Shown in pieces: positions 59,693-64,000 of a stretch of DNA of 64,000 nucleotides. Both the position numbers and the translations under genes were made by a program. Source of the DNA: Candidatus Obscuribacter sp. (GTDB lineage Bacteria; Cyanobacteriota; Vampirovibrionia; Obscuribacterales; Obscuribacteraceae); NCBI GenBank assembly GCA_016718315.1, contig JADKDV010000008.1, positions 185,737 to 249,736 on the forward strand, read 5' to 3'. Under the pieces are notes generated by a model, which worked only from the letters and a program-made list of their open reading frames with translations, made no database searches and was not told where the DNA came from. The stretch's first letter is position 1; each line of letters begins with the position of its first letter.

Positions 59693-61669
59693 ATGACAAC
59701 CAATAAATCGGGTAAACCCGTCTACGTCATCGGACTTACGGGCAGCATTGGCTCCGGCAAATCCGCCGTGGGCAAAATGCTTGAGGAAATGGGAGTGGCG
59801 GTGTTTGACACCGACCACATGACCCATTACCTCCTCAACACCCCTGGTCCCGTTTATCGTCAAGTTATCGAGCGCTTTGGTGCTGACCTGGTCTCTGGAC
59901 CGGAGCAGCCCATCAACCGCCCCAAGCTTGGCGCCATTGTCTTCAACGACGCCAAGGCTCGCGCTGACCTGGAAGCAATCATCCATCCAGCCATCGCCAA
60001 GCTCAAGAACGAGCGCATCGCTCAATCTGAAGGGCTCGTTGCTTTCCTCGTACCGCTGCTCTTTGAGACCAACTCACAGTGTCAGTATGACGAGGTCTGG
60101 ACTGTCGTCGTCAGTCCCGAGGTCCAGATGGCGCGTCTGCGCGTGCGCGACAAGCGCCCCGATGCAGAAATCGCCAAGCGCATCGCTGCTCAGATGCCTC
60201 AGGACAAAAAGGCTGCGATGTCGCAGGTCGTCATCGACAACTCTGCCGACCTGGATACCACCCGCAACCTCGTCATCGCCGCTCATGCTGGCGCTGTCGG
60301 ACGGATGCGGTCCAAGCACGGTGCTGATGCACCGGTGGTGGTCGCTACTCCGGCGGATGCTGCTGTGCCTGCCGTTGACACGACTGACACGGCTACCGCT
60401 GTGCCTGCCGTTGATGCGACTGACACGGCTGCCGCTGTGCCTGCCGTTGATACGACTGACACGGCCGCCGCCAAACCTGCCGACAGTGTCGCTGCCGCAC
60501 CCGCTGACGCTGCTCCCGCAGCTGATGCGCCGGTGGTGGTCGCTGCTCCGGCAGCACACTCTGCTCCCAGACACCGCCCTGCTCCGGCTACTGCCGAAGA
60601 AATCGCCGCTCGCGAGAAGCACTACAAAGGCGTGCTGCGTGACTTCGGTCATCTGGCTACCGATGAGGCGCTCAATCGTATCGGCGATGTGGCTTTGACC
60701 AGCGGCAAGGAAGCTCGCGCTTCCATGACCATGGTGGTCAGTGCGGCTGACGGCAATGCTACCAAGCCTGCCGCCAAAGCCGCGGACAACAAGCCTGTCA
60801 CCGACGGCGGTGCAGATACTGCAACGTCTGGCTCCGCCACTTCGCCCGATGGTGATGCTGGCAAGCCGGCCCCAACCCAAGAGCGCGAGCTGCGCGTGGA
60901 GGTCCTCATGTCTGTACGCAACCGTCCTGGTGTGGATGAGCCTGCTCCTCCCACCCCGCCTGCCAATCCGCCCGCTCCTCCGGCGCCGCCCCCGGCTCCT
61001 GAGCACAAGCATGGCGGCTTCTGGCGCAACCACACGGCTCTGGTCATCGCCTTCATGGCGTTCCTGGCCTTCCTGGTGGCGATGGTGGTGCTCTACGGCT
61101 GGCACAAGCCTGACACCATCACTGTCACGCCTCCGGCTGTGACGGTGACCACCCCGGCTGTAACCGTCAACCCGCCTGCTGTCAACGTCACTGTTGGCGG
61201 CCCCACTGTCACCGTCAACTCTCCTCCCGCCACGACCGTGGTGGTGGAGCAGGCTCCGGTGGCTGTGGACCCCTGCCCGGTCGATTGCGGCAAGGCTCCC
61301 GTGGTGGTACCAAAGCCGGTGCCCACGCTAGAGCCTGTGCAGCCGCAGATTGTCCCTGAGTACGTGCCCGGTGCGACTCCGTGTCGTATCGGCAACCCTC
61401 AGTTGGGCGAAGCGCCTGCTTTTGCTGCCCGCTTCTTGCATCCCGATATCCGCTGGGCTGCTGCCCGCTGGACCATCGCTGCAAGTTGCCACGGCACTGT
61501 CGTCGAAGGATTCGACAAAACCGGCCGAATCGTGGTGCACCAGGAGTTCGGCTCTTACCTGGCCTTCGTTGGACAGACCACCTACACGTACCTGCCTGAC
61601 GGGCGGGTGCAGGTGGACCGCTTCGACGGCAACAACAACTTTATTGGCCGTACCTACCAGTACCGCTGA
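59693..61669 (+). CDS. coaE: Dephospho-CoA kinase fused to a membrane-anchored Pro/Ala-rich tail
   Basis: Residues 10-205 are a dephospho-CoA kinase, which catalyses the last step of CoA synthesis: the P-loop GLTGSIGSGKS is at 14-24, then VFDTDHMTHYLL, HPAIAKL and VPLLFE. The remaining 450 residues are unusual: an Ala/Asp/Thr-rich part with a 12-residue tandem repeat, a Pro-rich stretch near 418-436, one membrane helix (448-470), Val/Thr/Pro repeats (475-525) and a small C-terminal beta domain ending IGRTYQYR. CoaE is normally about 200 soluble residues. GC and C-ending codons are high. The ATG at 59693 follows AAAGGA. The fusion appears genuine because the frame is continuous and rich in repeats. 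Confidence 0.88.
   Translation: MTTNKSGKPVYVIGLTGSIGSGKSAVGKMLEEMGVAVFDTDHMTHYLLNTPGPVYRQVIERFGADLVSGPEQPINRPKLGAIVFNDAKARADLEAIIHPAIAKLKNERIAQSEGLVAFLVPLLFETNSQCQYDEVWTVVVSPEVQMARLRVRDKRPDAEIAKRIAAQMPQDKKAAMSQVVIDNSADLDTTRNLVIAAHAGAVGRMRSKHGADAPVVVATPADAAVPAVDTTDTATAVPAVDATDTAAAVPAVDTTDTAAAKPADSVAAAPADAAPAADAPVVVAAPAAHSAPRHRPAPATAEEIAAREKHYKGVLRDFGHLATDEALNRIGDVALTSGKEARASMTMVVSAADGNATKPAAKAADNKPVTDGGADTATSGSATSPDGDAGKPAPTQERELRVEVLMSVRNRPGVDEPAPPTPPANPPAPPAPPPAPEHKHGGFWRNHTALVIAFMAFLAFLVAMVVLYGWHKPDTITVTPPAVTVTTPAVTVNPPAVNVTVGGPTVTVNSPPATTVVVEQAPVAVDPCPVDCGKAPVVVPKPVPTLEPVQPQIVPEYVPGATPCRIGNPQLGEAPAFAARFLHPDIRWAAARWTIAASCHGTVVEGFDKTGRIVVHQEFGSYLAFVGQTTYTYLPDGRVQVDRFDGNNNFIGRTYQYR
60362..60469 (+). 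repeat. Three tandem 36-base repeats inside the CoaE fusion gene
   Basis: Three copies (starting at 60362, 60398 and 60434) encode AVPAVDTTDTAT or close variants. They differ at a few bases and lengthen the disordered linker after the kinase domain. Confidence 0.85.
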
Positions 61670-61684
61670 TTCGAGGAGCACTTT

Positions 61685-62587
61685 ATGTCGAAAGACTCGA
61701 AAGATTCCAAAAAGAACAAAGGGGAGTCGGCAGCCGCCGGCTCCTCCAGTGTCAAACCGTTTCATGTCCTCGCCAACGGAGTGATCAAGGTCGCCAGGCC
61801 TTTCCCCAATCCGGTCGTGCCCTACGAGCCGGTCGACAAGGACGACATCCCTGACTATCTCGGGGCGGTCGATCACACCGTCAAGATCGAAAGCAAGAAG
61901 GACTTCGAGAAGCAGATGAATGTGGAGGAGGAGCGCTTCAACCGCCTCGTCCGCCGCATGGCTGCCGCCAAGAAGTATCTCATCGTTGTCCTGCAAGGGC
62001 GCGATGGGGCTGGCAAAAGCGGTGCCACTCAGCGCATCGGCAATGCCATCGACTTCGATCCCAAGCTTTTGAGCATCGTGCCGATTGGCGCGCCCACCGA
62101 GGACGAGCGTGCTCATCCTCCGCTCTGGCGTTTCTTCAAGGACGATCGCATGCCCGGCTATGGCCAGATCCGCGTCTTTGACCGCAGCTGGTTCGAAGAA
62201 GTCCTGGTCGTGCGCGTCAACGAGCTGGTCAAGCCCGAAGTCTGGCAGGACACCTATACCGGTCTGCGCATGATGGACTGGAGCCTGGAGCACCAGGGTG
62301 GTGTCGTGGTCAAGTTCTGGCTCGACATCACCAAGGCTGAGCAGAAGAAGCGCTTCGAAGACCGCGCCCGTGACAAGCCGTGGAAGCTCTCTCCCTCTGA
62401 CGGCGAAGCCCGTAAGAAGTGGAAGAAGTACACCCCGGCCGCCAACGAAATGTTCTTCAGGACGGGCACGGAATACGCGCCCTGGTTCATCATTTCAAGT
62501 GAGGACAAGCGTTACAGCCGGGTCAATGTCCTGCGCATCATCAACGAACAGTTGGAAGAAGCGCTCGGACCGGAGCCCAAGAAGTAA
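61685..62587 (+). CDS. ppk2: Polyphosphate kinase 2
   Basis: The 300-residue enzyme transfers phosphate between polyphosphate and nucleotides. It has Walker A GRDGAGKS at 105-112, the PPK2 motif IGAPTEDERAHPPLWRFF, Walker B FDRSWFEEV at 165-173, and a lid RARDKPWKLSP. The N-terminal 25 residues are Lys/Ser-rich and disordered. Whether it prefers making GTP, ATP or phosphorylating mono- or diphosphates (class I-III) cannot be decided here. It follows the CoaE fusion by 15 bases and is followed by an OsmC gene, so the three are probably one transcript. Confidence 0.94.
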   Translation: MSKDSKDSKKNKGESAAAGSSSVKPFHVLANGVIKVARPFPNPVVPYEPVDKDDIPDYLGAVDHTVKIESKKDFEKQMNVEEERFNRLVRRMAAAKKYLIVVLQGRDGAGKSGATQRIGNAIDFDPKLLSIVPIGAPTEDERAHPPLWRFFKDDRMPGYGQIRVFDRSWFEEVLVVRVNELVKPEVWQDTYTGLRMMDWSLEHQGGVVVKFWLDITKAEQKKRFEDRARDKPWKLSPSDGEARKKWKKYTPAANEMFFRTGTEYAPWFIISSEDKRYSRVNVLRIINEQLEEALGPEPKK

Positions 62588-62607
62588 CGCTCCTCAAGGA
62601 GCAAACT

Positions 62608-63024
62608 GTGACACAAGCCACATCAACACTTGTCGCCGGCACCAACTACAAAGTTGACATTAGTGCCGGTGGCTACACCCTGGTCAGTGACCAGGCTGCC
62701 AGCGTCGGTGGTACCGCCACCGGTCCCACTCCCAAAGAGCTTTTGCTTGCTGCCATCGGAGCCTGCACTGTGCAGACTCTGATGATGGTGGCGCCGAGCA
62801 AGAAGTGGGACATCAAGACGTTGTCGGTCAAGGTCGTGCACTCCGAAGTGCCTGACCCCAACGATGCCAGCAAAAAGATTGCCCTGATCGAAGAGATCAT
62901 CGAGGTCTCGGGCAATCTGAGCCAGAGCGAACTGGACGCCATCGAGCGTACAGCCGGTCGCTGCCCTGTGCTCAAGCTGGTGGAAGGACCCAAGCTCGTC
63001 AGCAAAAAGGCCGTCAAGGTCTGA
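62608..63024 (+). CDS. OsmC-family peroxide-reducing protein
   Basis: The 138-residue protein has the OsmC/Ohr pair of reactive cysteines, C53 in LLLAAIGACTVQTLMM and C119 in GRCPVLKL, and the family start with a twisted sheet (GGYTLVSD). Such proteins reduce organic hydroperoxides. It begins with GTG at 62608 after AAGGAG, 20 bases past ppk2. A long GC-rich hairpin follows the stop. Confidence 0.9.
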   Translation: MTQATSTLVAGTNYKVDISAGGYTLVSDQAASVGGTATGPTPKELLLAAIGACTVQTLMMVAPSKKWDIKTLSVKVVHSEVPDPNDASKKIALIEEIIEVSGNLSQSELDAIERTAGRCPVLKLVEGPKLVSKKAVKV

Positions 63025-63051
63025 GCGAGCGCCTTCCCTAACAGCAGTCGT

Positions 63052-63080
63052 GGGCGTGCGCAAATTTCGGGCGCACGCCC
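63052..63080 (+). terminator. GC-rich hairpin after the OsmC gene
   Basis: GGGCGTGCGC (63052-63061) pairs exactly with GCGCACGCCC (63071-63080) 28 bases past the stop. No T run follows. Confidence 0.65.
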
Positions 63081-63152
63081 ATTCCTCCAACCGGTAGCAC
63101 CAGGGATGGTACTACCCCTCAACAGCAACAATGAAATTATTTAGAGAGAAGC

Positions 63153-63216
63153 GGCGTCTTTAATTGCAGCGGTCCCCCACAGGATATCGTGGACCCAAGG
63201 CAATCTTCAGGACGCC
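63153..63216 (+). promoter_or_regulatory. Structured leader RNA before the BT1-family transporter
   Basis: Nested complementary arms are visible: GGCGTC (63153) with GACGCC (63211), ATTGC (63163) with GCAAT (63200), and GGTCC (63171) with GGACC (63191), the last continuing into CCAC/GTGG. The element ends 23 bases before the start codon and just before the GGAAGG ribosome site. It matches no riboswitch class I recognise. Confidence 0.5.
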
Positions 63217-63239
63217 GACTTTGTCTCGGAAGGTTCGCC

Positions 63240-64000
63240 ATGAGCGATAACAATAAAGGCGGCGATCCGGAAGGATCATATGTCAAACGCCTGATCTTTC
63301 TGTTCGGTTTTGTTTACTTTGCGCAAGGAATGGCGCAGGCAAGCGGACTGATCAGTCAGCCCCTCAGTTTCTACTTCAAAGAAGTGATGCACTTCGATGA
63401 GGCTCAGTCTACCGCCTATCTGGCGATTTTGACCGTACCCTGGCTGATCAAGCCGCTCTACGGTCTGATCAGTGACTTCATTCCGCTTCTGGGCTATCGT
63501 CGCAAGACATGGCTTCTGTTGCTCAACATGTTGAGCGCCGGCGCCTTCTTCTGGCTCTCCGGGCTCAATGACGCTTCACTGATTCTTTCCGCTTTGATGG
63601 TCACTGCCGTCGGCACGGCTGCCTCGGATGTGATCATCGATGCGGTGATGGTCGAAAACGGCCAGAAATACAACATGGTCGGCAAGTTCCAGAGTGTACA
63701 GTGGTTCTGGTTTTATGCTGCCCAGATTGCTACGAGTGTGGCCGGCGGTTGGCTTGCCTCGACCAGCGATCCGGCCAGCGGACTGCACACCGCTGCTTTG
63801 ATCACCATGGTGGCGCCCGCTTGCGTGGCGCTCCTGGCTTGGTCATTTTTGAAGGAAGACAAAGCGCAGATCAATACCGCTCAGCTCAAGTCGACTGTGA
63901 CTGGTCTCAAAGAGGCCTTTAGCTCGCCGACTCTGTGGGCTGTGATTGTCTTCCTGGCTTTCTACAACTTCTCGCCGAGCTTTGGCACTCCCATGTATTA
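63240..64000 (+). CDS. BT1/MFS-family transporter, 3' end cut by window edge
   Basis: At least 253 residues from ATG 63240 (after GGAAGG) are read with no stop. The sequence is a multi-helix transporter with IFLFGFVYFAQGMAQ, then YLAILTVPWLIKPLYGLISDFI followed by LLGYRRKTW, and SDVIIDAVMVENGQ. This KPLYGLxSD/YRRKxW signature is typical of the folate-biopterin transporter (BT1) branch of the major facilitator superfamily. Members carry folates, pterins or S-adenosylmethionine; the substrate here is unknown. It is preceded by a structured leader RNA. High GC matches the preceding three genes. Confidence 0.85.
   Translation, partial: MSDNNKGGDPEGSYVKRLIFLFGFVYFAQGMAQASGLISQPLSFYFKEVMHFDEAQSTAYLAILTVPWLIKPLYGLISDFIPLLGYRRKTWLLLLNMLSAGAFFWLSGLNDASLILSALMVTAVGTAASDVIIDAVMVENGQKYNMVGKFQSVQWFWFYAAQIATSVAGGWLASTSDPASGLHTAALITMVAPACVALLAWSFLKEDKAQINTAQLKSTVTGLKEAFSSPTLWAVIVFLAFYNFSPSFGTPMY

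Noticed and set aside
60074..62293. Frames of 343 and 321 residues opposite the CoaE fusion and ppk2
   Set aside because: The plus-strand genes have conserved P-loop motifs; the antisense frames are His/Arg/Ser-rich shadows.
1..64000. tRNA, rRNA, CRISPR or transposon genes
   Set aside because: Read for cloverleaf-like arms with CCA ends, regularly spaced repeats and transposase motifs; none was convincing. A tRNAscan or Rfam run would be decisive and could still find a missed tRNA.

Overview
The window reads as chromosomal DNA from a non-photosynthetic relative of cyanobacteria, most likely Vampirovibrionophyceae/Melainabacteria of the Obscuribacter type. This is inference. It rests on a YidC with a large loop insert of the kind I remember from cyanobacterial YidC/Alb3, on a KH/R3H protein (KhpB) without a Jag-N domain, and on the mix of secreted TPR, FAS1 and PPK2 proteins. 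No rRNA, tRNA, CRISPR array, transposase or prophage was recognised.

Layout. 1-5.4 kb: a TPR membrane protein cut by the window edge, an agmatinase/arginase-family enzyme, a broken DUF2157/DUF4401 membrane gene with a GDYXXLXY partner, and a CsoR-type copper sensor. 5.8-11.6 kb: small accessory genes (GNAT, a Cys-rich protein, an EF-hand protein), then DUF2252, a small basic protein and an APC permease. 12-15.2 kb: secreted or effector-like proteins, including a papain-fold candidate. 15.3-21 kb: a leftward urate-degradation operon: uricase, allantoinase, allantoicase, OHCU decarboxylase, HIU hydrolase, then a DUF6986 aldolase-like protein. 21-24.4 kb: a TPR protein, a poly-G/poly-C stretch that is probably an assembly artefact, a ParDE pair and two tandem paralogues.

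24.5-31 kb is the replication-origin neighbourhood. rpmH-rnpA-yidD-yidC-khpB run leftward and dnaA-dnaN run rightward. Two identical DnaA-box-like 9-mers lie between dnaA and dnaN. dnaN is split by a one-base frameshift in an A4 run. Because dnaN is essential, this is probably a sequence error, and it lowers confidence in the other homopolymer frameshifts at about 4.06, 24.1 and 59.2 kb.

31-48.7 kb: isochorismatase-like hydrolase, dihydroorotase, a TetR regulator divergent from a FAS1 protein with a structured operator between them, SRPBCC and DUF1475 proteins, patatin phospholipase, GH31 glucosidase, a trypsin-like protease, a second FAS1, a CxxCxxCC protein, an RDD protein, a sorbosone-dehydrogenase-like protein, a truncated globin and a GNAT. 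48.7-52 kb is the most unusual region: an LRR-like mini-protein followed by three paralogous genes that look like duplicated helix-turn-helix proteins, each with a terminator-like hairpin just upstream of its start codon. 52-59.3 kb: AIM24-type protein, rsgA, panC, a large twin-retropepsin protein and a small membrane protein. 59.7-64 kb has visibly higher GC and C-ending codons: a dephospho-CoA kinase fused to a membrane-anchored Pro/Ala-rich tail, PPK2, an OsmC protein and a BT1/MFS transporter (cut by the window end) with a nested-stem leader RNA.
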